Source: JAAYCI01 sp047972265
GTDB taxonomy: Bacteria; Bacillota; Clostridia; Oscillospirales; Ruminococcaceae
Length of the DNA stretch: 35,356 nucleotides
Direction of reading: 5' to 3'
Assembly: GCA_047972265.1 (NCBI GenBank)
Contig: JBKEAM010000042.1
Location: 1 to 35,356 of the forward strand
Position numbers and translations under genes: made by a program. Below the pieces are notes generated by a model. It saw only the letters and a list, made by a program, of their open reading frames with translations, ran no database searches and was not told the origin of the DNA. Positions 1 to 6,977 of this stretch are shown in pieces. Position 1 is the stretch's first letter, and each line of letters begins with the position of its first letter.

Positions 1-1
1 G

Positions 2-94
2 GACGTAAAAGGCTACAAGACAAAAGAGTTCAAGCTCAAACAAAAACTATGGGAGCGTGAATATCCGTGGCTGCCGCTGGTGATTATACGCTAA
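2..94 (+). CDS. C-terminus of DUF1064-family phage protein (5' truncated by window edge)
   Basis: An open frame enters from the left edge and stops at TAA 92-94, leaving 30 residues. The start DVKGYKTKEFKLKQKLW and the end PLVIIR resemble the C-terminal end of DUF1064 proteins, small phage proteins related to restriction-like or Holliday-junction nucleases, where a DVKG-x-x-T motif and a lysine-rich helix close the fold. Catalytic residues would lie outside the window, so activity cannot be judged. Its place ahead of the ASCH and DUF1492 genes fits the end of a phage replication region. The assignment comes from motif memory on a short piece. Confidence 0.55.
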   Translation, partial: DVKGYKTKEFKLKQKLWEREYPWLPLVIIR

Positions 95-123
95 CCGAAA
101 TAACCATAACGGAGTGATAGAAA

Positions 124-228
124 ATGAAAAGCAAAGACCTGACAGATGCGGCAACATTTGGTGAGGCACGATATGTATTACTAAACCTTGCCAAAAAGGA
201 GGAAAACGATGAAGCCAATCTTGTTTAA
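124..228 (+). CDS. Small phage protein of unknown function (34 aa)
   Basis: ATG at 124 follows a GGAG at 111-114 and opens a 34-residue frame (start MKSKDLTDAATFGEARYVLL) ending at TAA 226-228. Its last 20 bases overlap the start of the next gene at 209, as in tightly packed phage operons. The product is charged, probably helical, with no recognisable motif. Support is limited to ribosome site, spacing and overlap; it could also be a translated leader that couples to the ASCH gene. Confidence 0.4.
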   Translation: MKSKDLTDAATFGEARYVLLNLAKKEENDEANLV

Positions 229-844
229 CGCCGAAATGGTTAAGGCGATACTGGCGGGGCGTAAGACTGTTACGAGACGGGTTGTTAAGCCGCAGCCAGA
301 TAGATTTTTTGAGATGCACGAAAGCCCGCTGTATCTGTACAGCGTCGAATTTGACAAAGGGAGGATAAATGCCCCGTGTCAAAAAGGCGATATCCTCTAC
401 GTACGGGAGACATGGTGCAAGCGCCTTGGAGATGTTTCTGCAGGGGAATATATTTACAAGGCTCACTTAGAGCCACAGGACGAAATCCACCAGTATGCAC
501 TTGACCAAAATAAGTGGCTCCCATCTATCCACATGCCAAAGGTTGCGGCAAGAATATTTTTAAGGGTAACAGATGTGCGGGCGGAGAGGTTGCAGGACAT
601 CACAGAGGAGCAGGCAAAGCGTGAGGGTGTAATTGGATTAGACCCTTGGAAATATGCTGATAGCAGTTTTTACGAGCAAAACGGTCTTGATACGGATATC
701 CTGCTGGCTGCATTTGCCGGGCTGTGGAACAGCACCTTGCCTAAAAACCCAAACAAATTTAAATGCCCCGAAAATTCGTGGGAAGCCAACCCGTGGGTAT
801 GGGTTATAGAGTTTGAGCGGATAGAAAAATCGGAGGAAACCTGA
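209..844 (+). CDS. ASCH/PUA-like domain phage protein
   Basis: This 211-residue protein starts MKPILFNAEMVKAILAGRKT, followed closely by TRRVVKPQP, the hallmark of a phage family with an ASCH (PUA-like) fold. ASCH domains are small RNA- or nucleotide-binding beta barrels; a precise phage role is not established. The phrase KGDILYVRETW near residues 65-75 and the C-terminal NPWVWVIEFE fit the same family. ATG 209 is chosen over an upstream in-frame TTG at 188 because AAGGAGG at 196-202 sits seven bases before it. The stop TGA overlaps the next ATG as ATGA, implying coupled translation. Confidence 0.75.
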   Translation: MKPILFNAEMVKAILAGRKTVTRRVVKPQPDRFFEMHESPLYLYSVEFDKGRINAPCQKGDILYVRETWCKRLGDVSAGEYIYKAHLEPQDEIHQYALDQNKWLPSIHMPKVAARIFLRVTDVRAERLQDITEEQAKREGVIGLDPWKYADSSFYEQNGLDTDILLAAFAGLWNSTLPKNPNKFKCPENSWEANPWVWVIEFERIEKSEET

Positions 845-921
845 TGGGAATCCTATTTAGAGGCAAGCGTAAGGATAACGGAAAGTGGGTTGTGGGGATT
901 AGATGGGGAAAACAAAAATAA
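844..921 (+). pseudogene. YopX-family protein, truncated to its N-terminal strand
   Basis: ATG 844 overlaps the ASCH stop and opens 25 codons beginning MGILFRGKRKDNGKWVVG, then TAA at 919-921. This closely resembles the start of YopX phage proteins (pattern ILFRGKR-x-DNG-x-WVYG), which are normally well over 100 residues. The rest of the family is absent: the frame runs directly into the start of the next gene at 903. A deletion probably fused the first 20 or so codons of yopX to downstream sequence. The ribosome may still use it to couple translation into the 903 gene. Confidence 0.6.
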
Positions 922-1229
922 CGCCGGATAAAGTACCGGAGATAATCCGACTATATGAGCAGTACGGCATTGATATAGCAGCCAAGATGCTTGCAATCAG
1001 CCGGAGCGCAATATACAAGATTGTTAATGCCGGCAAGCCCGCAAAGCCAAAGCCAGCACCTAAGCCCGTTGTTATCCCGCCTCCCCCGCCCAGGTACATA
1101 ACTAAGCTTGTGACGGTCTGCGAGGGGTGCAATATGGCGACGTATGCGGGAGGCGGCAAGTACACTTGCCCGATGATTAGTTGCGATAAGGTGCGTAAGA
1201 TTGCGGTAAGGAGGGAGGTTAGGGGATGA
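903..1229 (+). CDS. Small HTH protein with proline-rich linker and C4 zinc-finger-like tail
   Basis: The product has 108 residues in three visible parts. Residues 8-42 (PEIIRLYEQYGIDIAAKML, then SRSAIYKIVNAG) look like a helix-turn-helix of the transposase/Hin type. Residues 43-65 are a Lys/Pro linker ending in PPPPPR. Residues 72-95 carry CEGC and CPMISC, four cysteines that could bind zinc. It probably binds DNA. The start overlaps the YopX remnant and the end overlaps the DUF1492 gene by four bases (ATGA), so it belongs to the same transcript. A weak ribosome site suggests coupling from the remnant. No exact family is recognised. Confidence 0.6.
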   Translation: MGKTKITPDKVPEIIRLYEQYGIDIAAKMLAISRSAIYKIVNAGKPAKPKPAPKPVVIPPPPPRYITKLVTVCEGCNMATYAGGGKYTCPMISCDKVRKIAVRREVRG

Positions 1230-1639
1230 CGGCGAAAGAATTATCTCAGCTTTACTACCTCAACCGAGAGATAGACCAGGACAAACAAAGGCTTGCAGAG
1301 TTAGAGGCCGCAGCTACAAGCACAACGCCTAAAATATCTGGACTCCCCCACGCATCCGGCATATCTGACAAGGTAGGCCTTGCGGCGGAGATTGCGGATT
1401 TAAAGTCTACCATAGAGGCAAAGGCGCATATAACAATCGCTCTATATAACCGCATACACCGATTCGCAGCATCTTTAGATGACAGCCTTATGCGTCAAGT
1501 AATAACCCTCAAATATGCAAATTGCCTTACTTGGTATCAAGTTGCGCAGCATGTACCAGATGACCCACAATGCAAAGTTCCTTTTTCCGGGGACGCATTG
1601 CGAAAGAGGACAGAACGTTACTTAGATAAATACTTTTGA
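1226..1639 (+). CDS. DUF1492-family sigma-like late transcription regulator
   Basis: This 137-residue protein starts MTAKELSQLYYLNREIDQDK, with a predicted coiled segment to about residue 75 and a C-terminal part (LMRQVITLKYANCLTWYQVA) resembling sigma region 4 and ArpU-like regulators. DUF1492/ArpU proteins sit at the end of early operons in low-GC Gram-positive phages, directly before terminase, and are thought to switch on late genes. The position here is exactly that: the next features are a promoter-like site and terS. GGAGG at 1211-1215 precedes ATG 1226. Direct late activation is inferred. Confidence 0.7.
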   Translation: MTAKELSQLYYLNREIDQDKQRLAELEAAATSTTPKISGLPHASGISDKVGLAAEIADLKSTIEAKAHITIALYNRIHRFAASLDDSLMRQVITLKYANCLTWYQVAQHVPDDPQCKVPFSGDALRKRTERYLDKYF

Positions 1640-1642
1640 TTT

Positions 1643-1675
1643 GTCCGCTCGCGTCCGCATGTTTTGAAATATAAT
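1643..1675 (+). promoter_or_regulatory. Candidate phage late promoter with tandem GTCCGC repeats
   Basis: Two GTCCGC hexamers lie at 1643-1648 and 1653-1658, exactly ten bases apart (one helical turn), followed by a perfect TATAAT at 1670-1675. No TTGACA-type -35 box is present at the right distance, so an accessory factor would be needed. The upstream DUF1492 regulator is the obvious candidate. Start of transcription would be near 1682. Confidence 0.45.
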
Positions 1676-1693
1676 AGGTTTGTAAAGATATGT

Positions 1694-1727
1694 AGAGAGC
1701 TACCCAAGCGGGCGGCTCTCTTTTTGT
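1694..1727 (+). terminator. Intrinsic terminator between early and late phage genes
   Basis: AGAGAGC (1694-1700) pairs with GCTCTCT (1715-1721), with an inner CCC/GGG pair, followed by a T run. It ends the early operon. It also lies only about a dozen bases after the predicted late start site, so late transcription would have to read through it. Confidence 0.75.
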
Positions 1728-1797
1728 TTGGCGCGCCGCTACAGTAGACAGCGGAGGGTGGGGTTGGGGATTAAAAGAAGAGGAAGGTGGGGGGGGT

Positions 1798-2247
1798 GTG
1801 GCAAAAGGTAAATTTGAATACTGGCTAAGCGGCGAAGGCCTTTTGCTGCTTGAGGGCTGGGCGCGCGATGGTTTGACCGATGAACAAATTGCGAAAAACA
1901 TCGGAATACAGCGAACAACCCTATACGATTGGAAAAAGAGACATCCCGACATATCCGACGCCTTAAAAAAAGGGAAAGAGATTATAGACCGGGAAGTTGA
2001 AAATGCTTTGTTAAAACGTGCTTTAGGATACGAATACCAAGAAGACATGTTTGAGATTGGCCCCCAGGGGAGAAAAGTGCGTCAAACTACAAAACATGTC
2101 TCTCCTGATGTGGGCGCAGCCTTTATATGGCTTAAAAATAGAAAGCCGGAAACATGGAGAGACCGGCCTGCAGATAAAACCCCCTCCGACACAGAAGAAG
2201 ACAACCTGTTCGGCGCAATTGAGGAGGCCGTAAAAAATGAGGTTTGA
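1798..2247 (+). CDS. terS: Terminase small subunit
   Basis: The 149-residue product has an N-terminal helix-turn-helix (WARDGLTDEQIAKNIGIQRT then TLYDWKKRHP, residues about 20-48) that would bind the packaging site on phage DNA, and a helical middle typical of TerS oligomers (LKKGKEIIDREVENALLKRA). TerS recognises phage DNA and hands it to the large subunit. The GTG start at 1798 is supported by AGGAAGG at 1781-1787 and by the position of the HTH. The end overlaps terL by 11 bases. The G-rich stretch upstream is a possible packaging or regulatory element. Confidence 0.85.
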   Translation: MAKGKFEYWLSGEGLLLLEGWARDGLTDEQIAKNIGIQRTTLYDWKKRHPDISDALKKGKEIIDREVENALLKRALGYEYQEDMFEIGPQGRKVRQTTKHVSPDVGAAFIWLKNRKPETWRDRPADKTPSDTEEDNLFGAIEEAVKNEV

Positions 2248-3487
2248 ATCCATCTCAAAAAAGCAGGCGGAAATATTTAAATTCATGGCCGAACCCTATT
2301 ATGCGCTGATATGCGATGGCTCTGTGCGTTCTGGTAAAACCACTATGATGGTTATTGCTTTTATAGAATGGGCAATGGCCAAATTTAGCAACTGCAATTT
2401 TGCAATATGTGGTAAGACTGTGCGCAGCGCAGAAAGGAACATTATTGCTCCAACCCAAAGTATTGCCAGCATGCGCAAGAAATACACCATGGTATATACT
2501 CGCTCTGTTTCGCTCCTCACTGTAACAAAAGGGAATAAAACAAACAATTTCTATGTTTTTGGCGGCAAGGATGAAGCAAGTTATATGCTTATCCAAGGCA
2601 TTACCCTCCACGGCGTTCTATTTGACGAGGTTGCCTTAATGCCTCGCTCGTTTGTAGAGCAGGCTATAACCCGGACGCTTTCCGTAGACAGCGCAAAGCT
2701 ATGGTTTAATTGCAACCCGGAAAGTCCCCAGCATTGGTTTTATAAAGAATGGATACAAGAGGCAGAAAAACACAATGCCAAACATATTCATTTTTTGATG
2801 GAAGATAATCCGGGCAACTCCGCTAAAGCTATGGAAAAGGCGAAAACAAATTTTGTTGGCGTTTTCTATCAGCGTTATATCCTGGGGCTTTGGGTAGTGG
2901 CGGAGGGGCTTATATACACAGCCTTTAGCCCGGAAAACATCACCTCTGAAATACCCGAAGACGGCCAATATTATATCTCCGTTGACTACGGAACGCTCAA
3001 TCCTTTTTCCGCCGGCCTGTGGTGCGTGGCCGATAAAAAGGCCACACGGATAAAAGAATTTTATTATTCGGGGCGTGATAGGCAAGCACAAAAAACGGAT
3101 GAGGAGTATTACGCGGAACTGGACAAGCTGGCTTCTTACATCGACGAAGATGGTGACAAAGCCTATTACCCAATCCAATCTATAGTAATAGACCCGTCTG
3201 CCGCTTCCTTCATCGCCTGCATTCGCCGCCATGGGCAGTTCAATGTTACGCCTGCGGTCAACGATGTATTAAACGGCATTCGCTATGTTTCTTCCCTGCT
3301 CAACAACCAAAAAATAATGATTCATGAATCCTGCAAGGATGCTATTGAGGAATTTGGGCAATATTCGTGGGATGAAAAGTCGAACGAGGACAGGCCTGTT
3401 AAGCAATCAGACCATGCGATGGACGATATAAGATATTTTGCAAATACGATTCTCCGGCGTGTTTTCCGTTGGGATATTTGGGGGTAG
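2237..3487 (+). CDS. terL: Terminase large subunit (PBSX-type)
   Basis: The 416-residue packaging motor has an N-terminal ATPase and C-terminal nuclease. Walker A is DGSVRSGKTT (residues 27-36), and HGVLFDEVAL near residue 125-134 fits Walker B. The nuclease domain shows YISVDYGTLNPFS near residue 243-255, with a metal-binding aspartate, and VIDPSAASF further on. The length and motifs match the Terminase_3/PBSX class. The protein translocates DNA into the prohead and cuts concatemers. A GAGGAGG ribosome site lies in the end of terS. The gene follows terS and precedes portal, the standard order. Confidence 0.93.
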   Translation: MRFESISKKQAEIFKFMAEPYYALICDGSVRSGKTTMMVIAFIEWAMAKFSNCNFAICGKTVRSAERNIIAPTQSIASMRKKYTMVYTRSVSLLTVTKGNKTNNFYVFGGKDEASYMLIQGITLHGVLFDEVALMPRSFVEQAITRTLSVDSAKLWFNCNPESPQHWFYKEWIQEAEKHNAKHIHFLMEDNPGNSAKAMEKAKTNFVGVFYQRYILGLWVVAEGLIYTAFSPENITSEIPEDGQYYISVDYGTLNPFSAGLWCVADKKATRIKEFYYSGRDRQAQKTDEEYYAELDKLASYIDEDGDKAYYPIQSIVIDPSAASFIACIRRHGQFNVTPAVNDVLNGIRYVSSLLNNQKIMIHESCKDAIEEFGQYSWDEKSNEDRPVKQSDHAMDDIRYFANTILRRVFRWDIWG

Positions 3488-3489
3488 GC

Positions 3490-4902
3490 ATGTTTGAGAG
3501 CATTAAAAATATTATCAAGGGGGTGCGGTACACGATGTTTCCAATTTCAACCATAAATGAAGCCCTGGGCATCAATGCCGTGACCTCGCAGAGCATGGCA
3601 ACGGCCATAACGCTCTGGACAGATTTATTTTCAGGTTCGCCACCCTGGGCAAATGATGATACCGTTTCTATGGGTCTGCCCGCTTCCATCGCTTCTGAGC
3701 TGGCGAGGCTCTCGACCGTAGAGAGCCAGATAGAAATAGCCGGCTCCGAACGTGGTAAGTATCTCGCGAAGCAGATGGGACAAACGCTCTGCAACCTTCG
3801 AGCTCATATTGAGCACGGCATAGCAACCGGGGGAATGGTATTCAAGCCTATTTTGGATGGCAATGACATAACTGTAGAGTGCAGTTATGCAGACAATTTT
3901 TACATTACCGGCTTTGATTCATCCGGTCGCTTGTCTGGAGCCGTTTTTTTAGAGGAAATCACGCGTAACGGTACAATCTATAGGCGCCTTGAATATCACC
4001 ACATGGAAGGCGATGTTTGCATCATTGAGAACAAAGCTTTTGCTATATCAGCGCTGGCAAAAAATACAAAAGACCTTGGAAAACCCATAGACTTGTTCCA
4101 GGTGAATGAGTGGAAAGACCTGGAGCCGGAAACAGCACTGGAAAATGTTGACAGATTGCTATTGGGGTATTTTAAAATGCCTCTTGCAAACAATATAGAT
4201 GCTCACTCCCCCATTGGCGTTTCGGCCTACTCTCGCGCCATAGACTCCATACGAGAGGCGGACAGGCAGTGGAGCCGCCTGTTGTGGGAGATGGAGGGCA
4301 CCGAGCTTGCAGTACATATAGACCCCACTATGGCTTTGGCTGATAAGGAAGGCAACCCGATAATGCCGAAGGGGAAAGAGCGGTTGTACAGAGCCTTGCC
4401 CGGCATGGGTACGCAAGAAAAAGAAAAAAAGATGGATGTATTTTCACCCAACATCCGTGTTGAGCCGCTTACGGAAGGCCTGAACAGTATTTTGAAGCGC
4501 GTTGAGTTTCAATGCAGTTTGGCTTATGGTACGCTTTCCGACCCGCAGATGGTAGACAAAACTGCCGAGGAAATACGGGCCAGCAAACAGCGTTCTTATG
4601 CAACGGTAAAGGACATCCAAAAAGTGCTGCAGGCAGCTCTTGAGGACCTGATATATGCTATGAACGTGTGGGCTTCACTTGCAAAATTCACGCCAGAGGG
4701 AAGCTACGAGGTTACATTTGACTGGGATGACAGCATTATAAATGACCCGAAAGAACGCAAGATGCTTTTTTGGCAGTATGTTTCGGCTGGGCGCTTTCCT
4801 TTTTGGAAATATCTTGTTGAGTTTGAGGGGTATTCTGAAAAAGATGCAAAAGAAATTGCGGCGGAATCTACTTCAACGGATGTATTGTTCGGGGGTAGTT
4901 AA
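3490..4902 (+). CDS. Phage portal protein (A118-like)
   Basis: The 470-residue protein sits between terL and the minor head gene, where portal is always found. Its start (MFESIKNIIKGVRY), the middle YGTLSDPQMVDKTAEEIRAS and the tail DWDDSIINDPKERKMLFWQY resemble Listeria A118-type portals. Portals form a dodecameric ring at one capsid vertex for DNA entry, neck attachment and ejection. ATG 3490 is preferred over an upstream TTG at 3469 because it follows the terL stop by two bases with GGGGG upstream. The next gene begins immediately after the stop. Confidence 0.88.
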   Translation: MFESIKNIIKGVRYTMFPISTINEALGINAVTSQSMATAITLWTDLFSGSPPWANDDTVSMGLPASIASELARLSTVESQIEIAGSERGKYLAKQMGQTLCNLRAHIEHGIATGGMVFKPILDGNDITVECSYADNFYITGFDSSGRLSGAVFLEEITRNGTIYRRLEYHHMEGDVCIIENKAFAISALAKNTKDLGKPIDLFQVNEWKDLEPETALENVDRLLLGYFKMPLANNIDAHSPIGVSAYSRAIDSIREADRQWSRLLWEMEGTELAVHIDPTMALADKEGNPIMPKGKERLYRALPGMGTQEKEKKMDVFSPNIRVEPLTEGLNSILKRVEFQCSLAYGTLSDPQMVDKTAEEIRASKQRSYATVKDIQKVLQAALEDLIYAMNVWASLAKFTPEGSYEVTFDWDDSIINDPKERKMLFWQYVSAGRFPFWKYLVEFEGYSEKDAKEIAAESTSTDVLFGGS

Positions 4903-6390
4903 ATGCTTTCTCCGGATTTTATAGAGCATTTGCCAGATGAAGTGATGGAATATTTTCAGAACGCCGAACGAGCAATTATCGAAGATATCGCGCGGCGAAT
5001 CAGTAAAATGGGTGCTGTTACGGACACTGCCGAATGGCAAATGGTAAAACTACGGGAATTATCGACAGCACAGCAAAATATAATTGCAGAACTTACAACT
5101 GCCACCAACATGTCGCAACAGCAACTCATTGATTTGTTCAACGATGCGGCAGTAAAGACGCTGCGAGCCGATGACACCTTGCATACTGCCGCCGGCTACT
5201 CTCCTATTCCCCTTGCACAAAATCAGTATATGCAAGACTTAATATGGGCCGGTCTAAAAAAGACAAACGGTACTTTTCGCAACCTTACCCTGACGGCCGC
5301 ACAGACGGCTTCACAACAATTCGAAAGCGTTTTAGATGCCGGGCACATGAAGCTTGCCAGCGGGGCCTTTAGCTATCAGGAGGTTATAAAGCAAGGCATA
5401 AAAGAGCTTGCCCAAAAAGGAATTGCATCAATCTCTTACCCCAGCGGCCATACTGATTATTTGGATGTAGCTTTTCGTCGTGCAACCCTTACTGGGCTTA
5501 ACCAAACCGCACTACAATTGCAAGAGAGACGTATGCAAGAAGTTGGTGCTGAGTTTGTAGAAACGACGGCACACGCAGGAGCGAGGCCCTCACACGCCGC
5601 ATGGCAAGGACAAGTATTCCAGCTTGTGGGCAATGACAAATATCCTAATTTTGCCGATGCTACCGGTTATGGTACTGGCGCAGGGCTTGGCGGGTGGAAT
5701 TGCCGGCATGGCTTTTATCCTTTCTATCCCGGAATTTCTAAGCCATCTAATAGCCCCGAATATTTAGACAGCCTCAACACGGCCACGGTCACTATTGACG
5801 GTAAAAAAGTTTCTCTGTATGATGCTCAACAAATGCAGCGTGGGATAGAACGCAATATCCGCAAATGGAAACGTGAATCTGCCGGATTAGACGCCGCTGG
5901 CTTAGATTCTTCTGATGCAAATGCAAAAATAAAAGAGTGGCAGACCAAACAACGAGACCTTATCCATCAAACAGGGTTGCAACGGGACTACTTCCGGGAG
6001 CGCGCAGGCAAACAGAACGGGCCATATATCCCAGTTGAGAAAATACCACTAAAAAGTATCTATATCGGCAAAAGCGTTGGTGCAAAAGCCAAAAACTATG
6101 ATATTGTAGACCCTGCAACCGGCAAGATTTACCACCTTGCAGAGGGAACTCATATTAAAAACGTTGAAATCTTTGCAGGTAAAGGAACCTTTAAGCCGCT
6201 ACACAAAAACGTGCCCGAAGGCCTTACCGAACAATATGGTGGCAAACTAGAAAACTGGCAACATGCCAAGGGTTTTGCTATAATAGATGTAGCAGAATAT
6301 GGCGAAGAAATCGGCGCAGAGATACACTGGTTTCAAGAAGAATCCGTCGGTAAAGTAAAGTTTAAAATAAAGGAGTGGTTCTTGGATTAA
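4903..6390 (+). CDS. Minor head protein (phage minor capsid protein 2) with C-terminal toxin-like domain
   Basis: This is a 495-residue two-part protein. Residues 1 to about 330 are a minor capsid (head morphogenesis) module; HAGARPSHAAWQGQVF and GLGGWNCRHGFYPF (roughly residues 226-282) are the conserved signature of that family. Residues from about 370 to the end form a separate domain with IKNVEIFAGKGTFKP, YGGKLENWQHAKG and AEIHWFQEESVGKVKFKIK. I recall such tails on Firmicutes phage head proteins and other secreted or polymorphic-toxin-like proteins, but cannot name the family. The partner gene at 6390 overlaps its stop and resembles a cognate immunity protein. The head role is well supported; the toxin role is inferred. 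Confidence 0.82.
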   Translation: MLSPDFIEHLPDEVMEYFQNAERAIIEDIARRISKMGAVTDTAEWQMVKLRELSTAQQNIIAELTTATNMSQQQLIDLFNDAAVKTLRADDTLHTAAGYSPIPLAQNQYMQDLIWAGLKKTNGTFRNLTLTAAQTASQQFESVLDAGHMKLASGAFSYQEVIKQGIKELAQKGIASISYPSGHTDYLDVAFRRATLTGLNQTALQLQERRMQEVGAEFVETTAHAGARPSHAAWQGQVFQLVGNDKYPNFADATGYGTGAGLGGWNCRHGFYPFYPGISKPSNSPEYLDSLNTATVTIDGKKVSLYDAQQMQRGIERNIRKWKRESAGLDAAGLDSSDANAKIKEWQTKQRDLIHQTGLQRDYFRERAGKQNGPYIPVEKIPLKSIYIGKSVGAKAKNYDIVDPATGKIYHLAEGTHIKNVEIFAGKGTFKPLHKNVPEGLTEQYGGKLENWQHAKGFAIIDVAEYGEEIGAEIHWFQEESVGKVKFKIKEWFLD

Positions 6391-6626
6391 TGATAATTAA
6401 ATATAACCAACCCAACAACAAAATACTTGCCGATTTAACGCGGGGTAAAGAATATCATGTTATTTCTGTTGAGCTTGGCTGGTATCGAATCCACGATGAC
6501 TCCGGTGTTGATTATCTGTATCCGCCCGAACTGTTTGAAATCATAGACGATTCAGACCGAGCTTCTATAACAACCCATAAAACCCCGAAAAAGATTGATA
6601 GAAGCTACTACGAAACCCTGGACTGA
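6390..6626 (+). CDS. Small immunity-like protein paired with the head-toxin fusion
   Basis: The 78-residue protein starts MIIKYNQPNNKILADLTRGK and contains WYRIHDDSGVDYLYPPELFE. This compact beta-rich pattern (growth or SH3-like fold, ending in YPPELFE) recurs next to toxin-like tails in Firmicutes. ATG 6390 shares one base with the stop of the head-toxin gene (TAATG), implying coupled translation. AGGAG at 6371-6375 is rather distant. A terminator follows at 6649. The immunity role is inferred from context; it could instead be a small structural or regulatory phage protein. Confidence 0.6.
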   Translation: MIIKYNQPNNKILADLTRGKEYHVISVELGWYRIHDDSGVDYLYPPELFEIIDDSDRASITTHKTPKKIDRSYYETLD

Positions 6627-6648
6627 ATTCTATAAAAATCAGTAATTT

Positions 6649-6684
6649 TAGCGTTTTGCATTCAAGTGCAAGGCGCTATTTTTA
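6649..6684 (+). terminator. Terminator after the packaging/head-toxin operon
   Basis: A 12-bp stem, left arm 6649-6660 and right arm 6667-6678 with two G-T pairs, closes a six-base loop and is followed by TTTTTA. It separates the immunity-like gene from the capsid genes and would reduce readthrough. Confidence 0.75.
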
Positions 6685-6706
6685 TGCCATGCGAAAGGAG
6701 GACACA

Positions 6707-6865
6707 ATGGGAAGCACAAACACTGTACAGGCATTAAAAAAACTAGCCGTTGCAATAACCGGTGCAAAATCTCCCGAAGAAATCCCTGGCACAAACGAAG
6801 TGCAGGTGATTGATTATATTGCGGAGAATTACCCGAAAACGGCAAGGCCTATGAAAGAAAAATAA
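6707..6865 (+). CDS. Small conserved-looking phage protein before the scaffold gene
   Basis: The 52-residue product starts MGSTNTVQALKKLAVAITGA and has a central IPGTNEVQVIDYIAENYP. Similar short proteins lie just before scaffold genes in clostridial phages; no function is known. ATG 6707 is chosen because AAAGGAGG (6694-6701) sits at the ideal distance. It is the first gene after the terminator at 6649, so a promoter may lie nearby, but no clear one is visible. Confidence 0.65.
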   Translation: MGSTNTVQALKKLAVAITGAKSPEEIPGTNEVQVIDYIAENYPKTARPMKEK

Positions 6866-6931
6866 ACTCGCGCCCTGAGCATGGCGTAAAACGGTTTGTA
6901 CACAGGCAAGTGTTTAAAATGCCTATTCCCC

Positions 6932-6948
6932 ACCGCGGAAAGCGCGGT
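6932..6948 (+). other. Short hairpin in the scaffold leader
   Basis: ACCGCG (6932-6937) and CGCGGT (6943-6948) pair around a GAAAG loop, about 15 bases before the scaffold ribosome site. No T run follows, so it is not a terminator. It could stabilise mRNA or mark a processing point upstream of the scaffold and capsid genes. The 112 bases between 6866 and 6977 hold no gene. Confidence 0.4.
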
Positions 6949-6977
6949 TAATAAAACATTTTAGGAGGAGAATCCGA

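Noticed and set aside
1640..1800. A cos site with visible cohesive-end symmetry near terS
   Set aside because: A GCGCGC stretch is present at 1731-1737 but no clear inverted or repeated nick-site pattern can be supported.
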